From Pseudoips prasinana (lineage: Eukaryota; Arthropoda; Insecta; Lepidoptera; Nolidae), in contig OX621249.1 in the NCBI GenBank assembly GCA_951640165.1, positions 6,561,001-6,625,000 on the forward strand: a DNA stretch of 64,000 bases, read 5' to 3'. The stretch's first letter is position 1. Each line of letters opens with the position of its first letter. Below, in pieces: positions 52,692 through 63,190 of the stretch. The translations under genes and the position numbers were made by a program. The notes under the pieces are model-generated. The model saw only the letters and a program-made list of their open reading frames with translations. It was not told the DNA's origin and made no database searches.

Positions 52692-53020
52692 AAATAAAAT
52701 GATACGGAGTTATTGCGGTTCTTAAGTGATGCATACTTAAAGGCTCCAACACAGTGCCTTAAGGCTAAACTTTTATGAATAAAATCACTTGTACTTTCCA
52801 CAAATATTTATATTAGACCTGACCGGTTTCACCTCACGGCATTTTTGAGTCTAGTAAGAACCTTGAAAAATGCCGTAAGGCGAAATCGGTCAGGTCTAAT
52901 ATAAATATTTGTGGAAAGTACAAGTGATTTTATTCATAAAAGTTTAGCCTTAAGGCACTGTGTTGGAGCCTTTAAGTATGCATCACTTAAGAACCGCAAT
53001 AACTCCGTATCATTTTATTT
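52692..53020. repeat. near-perfect palindrome, arms about 157 bp
   Basis: 52692-52848 and 53020-52864 are inverse copies with only a few mismatches (mainly CTCACGG versus TAAGGCG near the centre), separated by about 15 bp (around TCTAGTAAGAACC). The same peptide beginning MESTSDFIHKSLALRH is therefore encoded outward on both strands. A transcript through it would fold into a long hairpin. Confidence 0.9.
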
Positions 53021-53369
53021 CAACAGTATAAATAATCTAAACTTTTACTTTTATACAGTTTTCGGGAAGTTCCGTAATATGGTGGTATTACAATATTTAG
53101 ATGTAGATACGTTTCTGACCAAAGATGATCTCCGCTTACTACAAGAGTCAAAGACATGGCCATGGAAAATAACTCATTTTAAATTAAGTAAAAAATGTTT
53201 TGGATGTAAATTTTCTCTCATTTCTACAAAACCACAGCATCTTATCGTTTTGGATTATGAGATTATCTATTTATTGAATGTCAATTTCTTTTGGTACGAA
53301 AATTGTAATAACCAAGCTATCTACGATCACTATCCTTCCGACGAATGCGAATTCCGTCATCGTGATTAG
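52911..53369 (+). other. open frame extending out of the palindrome, unrecognised
   Basis: 152 codons. The first ~35 come from the right arm. The rest (53021-53369) contains VDTFLTKDDLRLLQESKTWP and YDHYPSDECEFRHRD and is not repeated. An acceptor-like TTTTATACAG at 53049-53058 could begin an exon here. No known domain is seen. The arm part may be a chance reading of the repeat. Confidence 0.25.
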
Positions 53370-55560
53370 GTAAGGTTTTTGTTTATCTCAGTACAAAATT
53401 GTTATAAGTAGTTATTGTAGTTTAGAAATGTAGGGACATGTCATGACGTGTCCAAGTGCCGCGCCGCCCGCCGTGTGCGGCCATTCAGTCAGTCACGGGT
53501 TGACCGCCAAAGCAAGAACAGAACAGTCATAACAATTACGAGTAGGTACAGCTCGTGTCGTGATTCGGTTACTCAAGGACTAACCTTTGACTGGATATTT
53601 AGCGAGTAGGTATGTCGGTTTTAAAATCTGATATAGTGTCGGTTCCTAAATTGTATAAATAGGTATGGTCAACGCTACGAAAGGTGGTATAAAAATTAAT
53701 TGACCCCAGTACTACTGTATCACAATTTTATTAGCGTCAATTTCGAAGAGTTTGAAAATTAACGACAAATGAATCTCATGCGATTATCCTGATAGCAGAT
53801 TCATTACCTACCACGATACAATTCGACTTATCCGTAGAACAGAGTCCGATGTGATCATAGAGCGAAAACGAGTAAAATAGATAAACGAGATTAGAAATAC
53901 AAACTCTACAAACGTACGTTTTTAAAATGTTTGTATCTCATTTAGTTTCGGAAATATAGAATCGAATAACGTTCTATCTGACATTAGCTCCGCATGTAAA
54001 CGCCTGAAGTGATCAAGCGACGGCGCGGGGAGAGCGGGTGCGGCGCGGGCGCCCCGGCCGGTCAGCAGTACGGCCGCTGTTTGTTGGAGTGAGGGCAGTT
54101 TTGTGTCATGCGCTTAACTTTTTTTAAGATTGACGAAAAAGATAAGTTTTATAAGTGTTTTATATGAAAAGACATATTTTTGAGAATTTACGATCACGGT
54201 AAATGTTGGATATGCTTAAAAAATATATTTAAATGCCTTAGCTTGTTTCATTATTTTCAAATGTTTCTGTTATTTATATAAAGAAAAGTGTAAATGCCGG
54301 TAAATTGACGATTTGAGTTGTACTATTTGGTGATTATATACTATTAAGTTTAAAATTAAGAAAAATTGTCTCTATAGTGCTTTTTGGGTCAGTAAATAGT
54401 TGTGGGCGATCGATTTTTACATAGAACGTTTATTGATGGAGAGGCATATAAACGCAATTTTAGTATAATAATAAGATAGGCATAATGCATATTTACAGGG
54501 GAATAATTTATTCTGTAATAATAAACAGTAAAAAGTTGAGGTCTTATAAAATATTAGGACGATTTTGTTCGAACACTTTTGAACTTCTAAGTATTTCATG
54601 TGAATATTAGACGTATTTCTACGAAATCTGTGAGACGATTTGTTGGTTCGATATTAACATGAGACCTTGATACTCGGTTAATGAAATCAGTTAGGACGTT
54701 GTTCATTTAAAAATATCGTTAGATATTTACTAAAAATTTGTTTAATAGTTGCTAGATAATTATTAAGAGTATTTTATGAATATCTATAATAAAAGTATCA
54801 CATTTTGTTTTACTTTTGTTGTTGTATTTGTGAATGTTGATGACGTTGACATGATACAACAAATCTTTGCCTTCTGGTTCAGAAGGAATCTGTCAGGTAT
54901 TGATATATAGGAAGAAGTTCAGCGTGAGAATGGGGAAATCAAAAAAAATATATCTGCGACAGAATACCGATTATTATGTCTCATCCGTCTGCCATTGATG
55001 TTTACAGCTATCAACCAGATATATTTTTGTTGTAAATACCTTCTAGTTTCGTAAACAGACCGAGAAACTGTTAGAAGTTTCTCACCACAGATATTTTTTA
55101 TTATTATTATTGTATAGGACAACAAACACTTACACTGAGGTTATAATAAATAACTTAAATGCTAAAAGTAACGAACAGTGGAACCAGCCGTTGTCCACAA
55201 ATTATTTTTACAATTTTGTACCCATATAAACACATTTACAATAAAGTAGAATGATAGAAGTGAGAATCATTATGCTATATTAAATAACACTGTAAATAAA
55301 ATTATAATTCGAAATAAAATAAGATAATATTCTCTTCATATGAAGCAAGTCCTTATGAATAGAATAATATTATTATTTTAAAGCTTGACGGTGAGCTTTC
55401 AAAGTATTCAAATTTCACTTTAAAAGTTTCTTACTATCAGTGCAAACTCCTATGCCGTGTCTTATTAATGCCCATTCGATCTGTTATCATTCTGACTATT
55501 TTTTCATACTTAAAGATTTAAAAGGACGCTGAGGAGTCCAACGGAAACCTAGTCATCATA
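53370..55560. other. intergenic, with two short GC-rich patches
   Basis: No recognisable gene. GC-rich patches at 53455-53510 and 54015-54090 stand out from AT-rich surroundings and could be decayed promoter or first-exon sequence. A 60-codon and a 68-codon frame on the minus strand have no motif. Confidence 0.4.
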
Positions 55561-56322
55561 GTGAAATATACTGCTGTATCGGATTTAAAAAAAGTATTGC
55601 AGTGTCCTCGTTGCAATATAAACATATATTACTGTGAAGCCATCTTACATATATTACTAGAAAGCTCTTTAAACGTTACGGTTTTTGATGTGGCTAAAAG
55701 AAAGACCGTTTGTTATATCTGGGATGAAACTGTGGCAAGATTTGACGCAACTTAGGTCAGCAGTTGCCTGTTAAATTTTACCCAGGCTAATGTAAACCGA
55801 GCGGCCAAAGAGTTTCGCTTTTGTTCAGACAATTGCTAGTCAAAATTGTAATCTTATTTTAATTGTAGATATATGCCACTTTTTCAGAAGAGACATACAT
55901 AAAATGAAGGGACAGTGTCCATTCTGTCATCGAGGGAGCTTCTCAAACCAAAACTATATATACCCCTTATGAATATCGTTTATTAGTAAGATTGGCCAAG
56001 AATGAAGGAGAAGCTGATATGTTTCACTTTAAATATCTTTTAATAATAAGGTTAGGATGAAGATATTGCGGGCAAAAAGTTTTACTGGGGTTCAATTTCA
56101 GAAGTTTATTCAGATGGTAGTAATCCCAACAAATCATCCTTATTATATATTTTTGTGGTAACACTAGAAACTGAACTAAACCCTGCATATTCTGGACGTG
56201 TTATCGTTCCTCCTGCTAAAAAAGAGTTAAAGGATATGTGTCGCTCAGAAGTATTTCCTTTAGAGTATAATCAATATTCCTGTATTCTAGCTAATAATTT
56301 AACAACCAAGCAATGCTAATTC
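55561..56322 (+). other. possible decayed coding pieces, unrecognised
   Basis: 55561-55755 encodes KKVLQCPRCNINIYYCEAIL and KTVCYIWDETVARFD, a CxxC-containing piece reminiscent of accessory regions of some DNA transposons. 56045-56322 is open without an ATG (EDIAGKKFYWGSISEVYSDG ... NLTTKQC). Neither could be assigned to a family. Confidence 0.25.
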
Positions 56323-56329
56323 TGGTAAA

Positions 56330-57829
56330 TTCAAATTAATAAAAAATGTTTGTCTACGTACGTTTTCATTACTATAAAGTATGTGCACATAGGCCTGGTC
56401 ATGATATTAATTGCTAATATTATAAAGACTGATTGTTATGATTTATTTTGCATTAAGTAATTTATATATTATTATATAGTAAATAATATTTTCTGTAATT
56501 ATAATAAATATTTACGTTAATTCAAGACTACTATTTAAGTCCGTGTCGTAATCGTTTAGGTTACCTAGTGACCAAGCTGTTATACGATATGTCATTTAAT
56601 TACTATTTTAAGTTTTGACTATTACAAGCTACCAAGACAATTCAGGTATACAGTTTAAAATTATTCCTTAGCATAGAACTTCATCTAGGTCACGATGCTT
56701 CTCATTGGTAAAATAATGAAAACTAAATGGTATTTCGAAAAAATATGTTATTGTTGAATTTATAACTAATACAAGTTTAAATTGCTTCATGCGCGTCTCC
56801 CGTATTGTTCTAATAGGTACATAGATCTGTCAGTTGTAGACTGTGCTAATTTTACATGACCTTTACAATCAGCCTAGAAGGGTTACACCACTTCACAGGA
56901 CAATACTAATTTAAAGTACGAACTTATAATAATATGATTGCTATTCAAAGTGATGCCATCCAATGCTTTTGTTAGCTGTTTTAAGTTTATTTTTAATTAA
57001 TAAACGATATTAGACGACAGTTTTAGTTTATTATTTAGTTGTATTCAAAGGTAGTCTTATGAATACCTTCGAATACAACGTAATCTTTAAATATTTTGAG
57101 GTGGTTATTTATAAAGGTCTCTCGATAGATGAATAATTTCAATAAATAATGCCCCATATTGATATAGAACGTCATTTAATTCAAACGTCTCCATAAAACA
57201 ACGTATAATGTTCACTACGGACCCACGTTCTTCCGCTATAAAATGTCCTATGTTGATATGGAACTCATTATCACGTGAAATAAAAGCATAAGAAATATAA
57301 TCTATATACCATTTAACTAGGCTGGGGTGTTATAACAACATACCAAAAAATCTAAATGTCAAATCTCACCGTTCAAGAGTTACACATGTCAACAACTTCT
57401 CTAGGCTCTACTGAAAACTATCACCCCAGCAGATAGGACTTTGTTCTACGGATGAGTCGAATGATAATCGCGCAATACTTATTTGGCGCCATTTTTCATA
57501 CATTTTATAAGTGTCGCTAATAAAAATAGGATACAGTAGTTCTTGGCTAACTTTTAGGCCAGCTTTCGTGGCGTTGTCCATTGTTGTTCGTATGAATACC
57601 TATTTTGTTAATTTAGTCAAAGGATTTGGACTGATCACATAAAATATATAAACAATAGGTACTCGACTGATTCATTGTATGTAGCTGCTACTAAATACGA
57701 GTTTCGTTGTTTCAAACTCTTTACTAGAAATAAGTTGTTCCAATTGCCTTAAATATAAATCCCTATAATATAAGCTGACTAATTTATCTTAATTATTTTA
57801 TGTTTTAGATTGCCACTCCTTAACACAAC
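56330..57829. other. AT-rich, one small hairpin, nothing else recognised
   Basis: GTTGTATTCAAAGGTA (about 57039) and TACCTTCGAATACAAC (about 57064) form an imperfect 16-bp stem with a loop of about 10 bases. No coding region is recognised. Confidence 0.5.
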
Positions 57830-58943
57830 ATGGCTTACAAAATTCTACAAACAATTGAAAACAGCCAAATTAAACTGTCAGCCATACCCGAACAGTGGGA
57901 AGTTGGTGGAGTTTTGCAATATCCCAAAAAAAAGTATGAAAAACTAAGACAAAACGAAAACTCCCTTCCTAAAGAAAGCTGGGCTACCATAAACTGTATT
58001 GTCAAAAGAGCAAATCTAAGCTTTAGGGAGGCTGAGGCAGAACTTGATCTAATGTGTAAAACATCTGATACTGAGATGGAGCGCGCGATAGACACAGATA
58101 ACGAAGATTATAGACACCAGACAAAAAAAAGGAAAAAAGGGAATGAAGATACACCGATAATGATTTTATGAAAATGGCAAATGAATGTGTAAATGTTAGT
58201 ATCTTATTTTTTTTTTGGATTTTTTTATGTAATAGGAGCAAACAAACAACTTACCATTGTCTTGACATAAATTTATAATAAAGTATGTGTAATTTTAATT
58301 TCAGACTGATATAATCTATACCACAGCAATAAATGAGCAAAACGACGTACTATATTTCACTGAAGGTGCTGAAAGCGTGCAGTTTTCGATTCCGGAAATA
58401 GCAGTAAAAAAACCAAGCGATGTGGATTCTAAATTGGACAGCCTCACAGTAAAAGTTAACTCATTATCAGAAAATATTATTATGGTTCAAAAAAATCAGC
58501 AATATTTGCATAAAACTCAACATGATATTTTACTTCCCCTATCCCATATTAATACACAATTTGAAGAATTAATTAAAAAAGTGCACATACAACCACAAGT
58601 AAATGAATGTGATGTCGGTTTTAAACGTATATCAGATCAAGAAAGCTTTGATAACTTCGAAGAAATGCTAAAAGATGTAATTTTTTCGCAAAATATGATG
58701 AAAAAGATGTGTGCAATTTGTGGAATGCATAGAGGAAAAGGCATTAATAACGCGTATGCGTTAGTTGATGTGTTATTTGAACGGCCATTTTTGCAACAAT
58801 GCTCCTGGGCTGGTGGGTCACGAACTGATTCTTCCAAAATTTGTTTTAAAAGTCATATTAATACGGTTAATTTCTTTTTTTCTATAATAAATAAAGCTGA
58901 TGAAAATTTTACATTAATTACGAAACTCACGACAAAGAGTTGA
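57830..58943 (+). pseudogene. DUF4806-like protein gene, two exons, probably one stop
   Basis: Exon 1 (57830-about 58185) starts MAYKILQTIENSQIKLSAIP after an acceptor-like TTTTAG, with a basic C-terminus (HQTKKRKKGNEDTP). A TGA at 58169 precedes the likely donor (AAT|GTGTAA, about 58186). The acceptor TTTCAG ends at 58304 and exon 2 reads TDIIYTTAINEQNDVLYF, a coiled-coil-like segment (SKLDSLTVKVNSLSENIIMV) and a C-terminal domain, FEEMLKDVIFSQNMMKKMCA ... LQQCSWAGGSRTDSSKIC. The layout (N-terminal W/P domain, coil, DUF4806-type end) is common among insect proteins of unknown function, many linked to transposons. It converges on the transposase to the right and may be its accessory gene. Function unknown. 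Confidence 0.5.
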
Positions 58944-59020
58944 AAGTCAACAAGAACGCAAGTCGGTGACTAAATTTTATATAGTTTTATTAATAATCCC
59001 GTAAGACAAAACCAAAATTC

Positions 59021-59310
59021 TCATTCCTTCTTTGTTCTCTGTCGTAGGATTGTTTGGATTTTATTCTTAGCCTCCTCTGCCTTACCCAGCAAGATCTCAT
59101 CGATTCTATTTAACGCTGTAGTAAAGTCGTCGTCGATGGCGGCCAGCTCGTCCAGGCCGCGCTGGCGCCGCGCCGCGGAACGCTGCGTGTCCTGGCGGAT
59201 GTGCTCCGTGCGCCGCAGCGCCGCCTCCGCCTTGGAGCGGAGCTTCTCGTCGGTCTCCTCCGCTTCTCGGACGGCGTTTTGGGTAACGGTTCGCTCCTGG
59301 TGTCGCCGGG
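59021..59310 (-). CDS. GC-rich terminal exon encoding a charged coiled coil, with poly(A) signal
   Basis: The minus-strand frame ends KNKIQTILRQRTKKE at 59021. It reads VREAEETDEKLRSKAEAALR and RQRGLDELAAIDDDFTTALN, a long amphipathic, charged helix. AATAAA lies just downstream on the same strand (about 58987-58992). The GC-rich codons contrast sharply with the AT-rich surroundings. The 5' limit of the exon is unclear (somewhere near 59290-59310). No family is recognised. It could be the last exon of a host gene, or a gene fragment captured by the surrounding transposon. Confidence 0.4.
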
Positions 59311-59644
59311 CAAATCTAGACAGCGAAAGGGCAAACCTGCACCAAGAGACCTCTCCGAGCAAAAACTTGTTAATTCTGAGGTACAAAAACCACCTAACAA
59401 GGTACCACTTGAATTAGTCGGGCTGCCTGAAGTTTCAAACATTGAAATCCAGATCCAGAAATCCAGTGAAGAAGCCCAGTCAATTAGAGAACCGGGGCCT
59501 TCAGTTATAAAGCCATTAATTCAGGAGTCTGGGGGAGATATCTTATCTAAGATAGTCAATGACTTGTCTATAAAACCTCCAGCCCAAGTTGAGGCGATTG
59601 TGCAGCCCGAGCCTTCAAAAGCAGCGATATTGATCCAGGGGTAA
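59311..59644 (+). other. unrecognised plus-strand open frame
   Basis: A frame ending at 59644 reads GNGSLLVSPGKSRQRKGKPA, PLELVGLPEVSNIEIQIQKS and IVQPEPSKAAILIQG. It is Pro/Ile-rich, with IQKSSEEAQSIREPGPS-type phrases repeated loosely downstream after the stop. It overlaps the edge of the minus-strand exon. No family is recognised. Confidence 0.2.
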
Positions 59645-60470
59645 GAAAAAAAACAAACTGCTGAAATATGCGTCATTGTGCTGCCAGAACCTCCAACTGT
59701 AGAACCACTGATTCTTAATTCACAAGGATAAATGACTTAGGGCTTGTTTTAGTTCTAGTTACTAAAATTGTTTTTAATCACAAAATTTTTTGATTTGCTT
59801 TACTTGATGTTTTAATTTTTAGATTACGATTTTTATTCGTTAATCCTTACCTAAGAATGTGAAGACTTAACTATTGTTTAGTAATTAGATTATTAGGGAC
59901 TGCCGTGATCGATGACTGAGTAAAAAAATTTTTTTGATACTAATGGCTGATTTTACCTAAGATTATTAAAATATTACTAGATTCTGTAATTAAGACTGAG
60001 TACAAATTATATTTAGATTAAGATTGTTGTTCTTTAGGTACTGTTTTTTAGTATTTAGATTATTAGGTACTGTCGTCATGGATGACTAAGTAAAAAAATA
60101 TTCGTTAAATTCTAATGGCTGTTTTCACCTAAGACTGTGTACCAATTACTTGTATGTTAAATATTAAGATTATTACAATAGGTACTGTCAAGACTGAGTA
60201 TCTACAAATTATTTTAAGATTACGATTGTTGTTCTTACCTAAGATTGTACCAATTAGCTACTGTATTATTATTAGTATTTAGATTATTAGGTTAACTGTC
60301 GTCATAGATGACTGAGTACAAATTATTTGTCTAAATTTATTGTGATTTTTGTTCTCAAATAATACTTAATACCAAAAATATGTGCGAATATATGATTACG
60401 TGAAATAAAACTATAAATATAAAGGTCATTATTTTAATTGCTATCCAAAACCTACATGATAAAGTCTTTT
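59645..60470. other. AT-rich stretch with loose internal repetition
   Basis: A phrase of about 120 bp (TTAGATTATTAGG..., ...GATGACT.AGTA...AAATT, ...TTTTCACCTAAGA) recurs in degenerate form at about 59887, 60056 and 60282. No coding region. Confidence 0.4.
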
Positions 60471-60479
60471 TACATACAT

Positions 60480-61020
60480 ACATACATAGACTCACGCCTG
60501 TTTCCTAGAGGGGTAGGCAGAGACAACGGATTTCCATTTGTCACGATCTTTGCATACTTCTTTTGCCTCGATTACTGTCATTATATTCTTCATACATGCT
60601 CGCCGGTTTAGGGTACTTCTGACCTGCCCTTTCTTGAGAACATCTCCAATTTGGTCAGAGAATGTTCGACGTGGTCTTCCCCTTCCGGTTGTCCCATTCA
60701 CACAGGCCAGGTATACCTCTTTTGTCAATCTTCTTTCATTCATCCTTTCTAAATGCCCAAACCATCTCAGCATGCCTTTTTCAATCTTTGTGACTACATC
60801 TTCTTTCACACCACAACGCTCTCTTACATCAGTATTTCGAATTGTCTCTCAAAGTCACACCACACATACTTCTCAGAGCTCTCATTTCCACTGCATTTAT
60901 TTTACTTTCATTCTTTTTCTGCCATACCCAACTTTCACTTCCATACATTAAAGTTGGCACTAACACTCCATCATGCACGGTCTTCTCGTCAAAGTCTTTT
61001 TCACATAACTTATTACAAAC
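60480..61020 (-). pseudogene. RTE-type non-LTR retrotransposon 3' fragment
   Basis: Minus strand: [55 protein letters not shown], then (after a shift near 60810) [40 protein letters not shown], ending at 60492. This is the well-known C-terminus of RTE-clade polyproteins. A CATA repeat (60472-60487) forms the 3' tail. The 5' truncation point overlaps the stop of the transposase frame at about 61013-61030, so it inserted into the end of that gene. Confidence 0.8.
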
Positions 61021-62258
61021 TATGTAACAAGGGTATAAAATACATATTCTTTTGATACTCAATACACACCATTTTACATTGTACACCAACTATTTTATAT
61101 ATTTTTTTAGATTCACGATAGTCTAAATCACTAGTTGAACATTTAAAAATATTAAGTAAAGATGATTTTATGGGCGTTTCAAAACCATCACAAATATTTT
61201 TCACCTCCTCAGCTTTTAGTAATATTACACCAGTGGTTTCATCTGTTGAAATCAAATTCAACCCTAAGATTTGAGAGTCTTTATTTAAAAACCATTTGTT
61301 TTGCTTTTGTGGTGATAACGTAAAAGATTCAAAATGGAGATTAGTCATGGTTTTAGTTTTTTTCAAAAAAGGGTACACTAAAGACTTTTGGTTGGATAAA
61401 TGCTCTCTTTCTAAGCAACTTCTTTCAAGGAGTCTTCGTGCAACCTGTTGCAAAGGTTTATTTCCCTGTCTTAATAAATTCTTTATAGTATAAAGTTTGT
61501 TTTCGAATGGATATGTGTTGTATGTTTGTAAAATACCAAACTTTCGGACCTCATCAACAAGATGACTCAAATTATGAACATTGCTTGTTATATATTCAGC
61601 TCCGTAAAATAATTTATATTTTTCTACGAAAAATATCAGCAAACTTTCGGCGAGTCGCAAAAAGTGGGTATATTTGGCGCTGGAACAGATTGTAATAGCA
61701 CAAAAGAAGCTCAAAAAATGACTATACCCCTCTGGACTCAAAACGTGTTTAAGTATAATAAAACTTAAGTAAAAAAGAAACGATCTGTGCTCCGAAGCTT
61801 TCCAATGTGCTAATACTTCGATTGTTCTTACAGACAGATGGATTTCTTTTGGAAACTGGCATTTGGATAAAAATGAAGATACTTTATCAATATCGCGTGC
61901 ACACCATTTAATTTTAGTTTTAAGTTTTCCAAAGTTGCCATCTCTCGATTGGTTCCTGGGAATGTCACAGTATGCGTAACATGTGAATATTGCCTCGAAT
62001 TGTACATTTCAAGCACCCATCCTTGGCGTTGAAGTTTGCAACTCCTAAGACAAAGAACATGATAAGTAAAAAAATGTTCTCTGCTATGACAAATTAATTA
62101 GGTGTTTTTAGGGTTTAGTCGCAGAACGTCCCATTCGCAAAACGTCCTATTCGCAAAACGTCCCATTCGCATAATGTCCTATTCGCAGAACGTCCCATTC
62201 GCAGAATGTCCCATTCGCAAATAGTCCCATTCGCATAATGTCCCATATTAATATCTGG

Positions 62259-62497
62259 GGACTGGGGACAATGTCACACAGATCATCCTAGCCCCAAACT
62301 AAGCAAAGCTTGTACTATGGGTACCAGGCGACGATATACATACTTATATAGATAAATAAATACATAGAAAACATCCATGACTCAGAAACAAATATTCGTG
62401 GTAATCACACAAATATTTGCACTTACCGGGATTCGAACCCAGGACCACCAGCTTCGTAGGCAGGAGCACTACCAACTAGGCTATGGTGACCGTCGAA
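62259..62497 (-). mobile_element. tRNA-derived SINE, second copy (minus strand)
   Basis: Inverse of the SINE at 7559-7822: B box GGTTCGAATCCCGG, A box TAGCCTAGTTGG and 3' end CTGGGGACAATGTCACACAG on the plus strand. It lies inside the tandem-end transposon, next to its left array. Confidence 0.8.
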
Positions 62498-62541
62498 GGA
62501 GGTGGAAAACAAATAACAAATAGTATTTTTATAATTGATAA

Positions 62542-63018
62542 TTATATATAATCAACATGGTAATAAAGTTTCTTGTTTAAAAAGCGTGTTATTTTTTATC
62601 AAAGATCTTGATTAAAAAAGATGCAAATAGAATACCAATACATTCTATTTGTGATAAAAAGGACGGCAAAAAGACATATTATTTGATAAAAAATATCTGA
62701 AAAAATTGCACCGAAATTCTATCACATTGATTAACATTATGAAGAAAATTTTTTTCTTACAGTTACAAAAGTAGAATACACTCTTTACTTAACTTTTGAA
62801 TACTGTATACTGTATGTATTACTTTGCTAAAATACTGTATTTCTTAGTTTAGAATGACAGATAGTACCTTTAATAACTTATTAAATTGTTTTGTCAGTTG
62901 ATATATGTATAATTATTATGTTGATTATGATTGTGATTTTTTTAATCAATATCTTGGATAAAAAATTACACGCTTTTAGTTTCACCAGGAAACTTTATTA
63001 CTATGTTGATTATATATA
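62542..63018. mobile_element. MITE-like inverted-repeat element nested in the tandem-end transposon
   Basis: TTATATATAATCAACATGG (62542) recurs inverted at the right end (to 63018), and the similarity continues inward for about 80 bp, imperfectly (GTAATAAAGTTTC, then AAAAGCGTGT). The interior is AT-rich and non-coding. Confidence 0.65.
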
Positions 63019-63022
63019 ACAA

Positions 63023-63190
63023 GCTTCCGCCCGCGGTTCCACCCGTGTATTTGCCGTTCCAGTGAGACCACTAATTTTTTAAATTTATTTTTCTCGCCTT
63101 AAAAACCATCCTTGAACTTTAACAAACATTTAAAAAAAAGAATAGACCAAATTGGTCCAGGCGTTGTTGAGTTATGCGCTTGCTAACACA
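63023..63190. other. short degenerate module of the RTE/SINE 3'-end type
   Basis: CTTCCGCCCGCGGTTCCACCC, then AAAAACCATCC and CAGGCGTTGTTGAGTTATGCG, resembles a 3' module widespread in insect RTE elements and SINEs. Too degenerate to classify. Confidence 0.3.
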
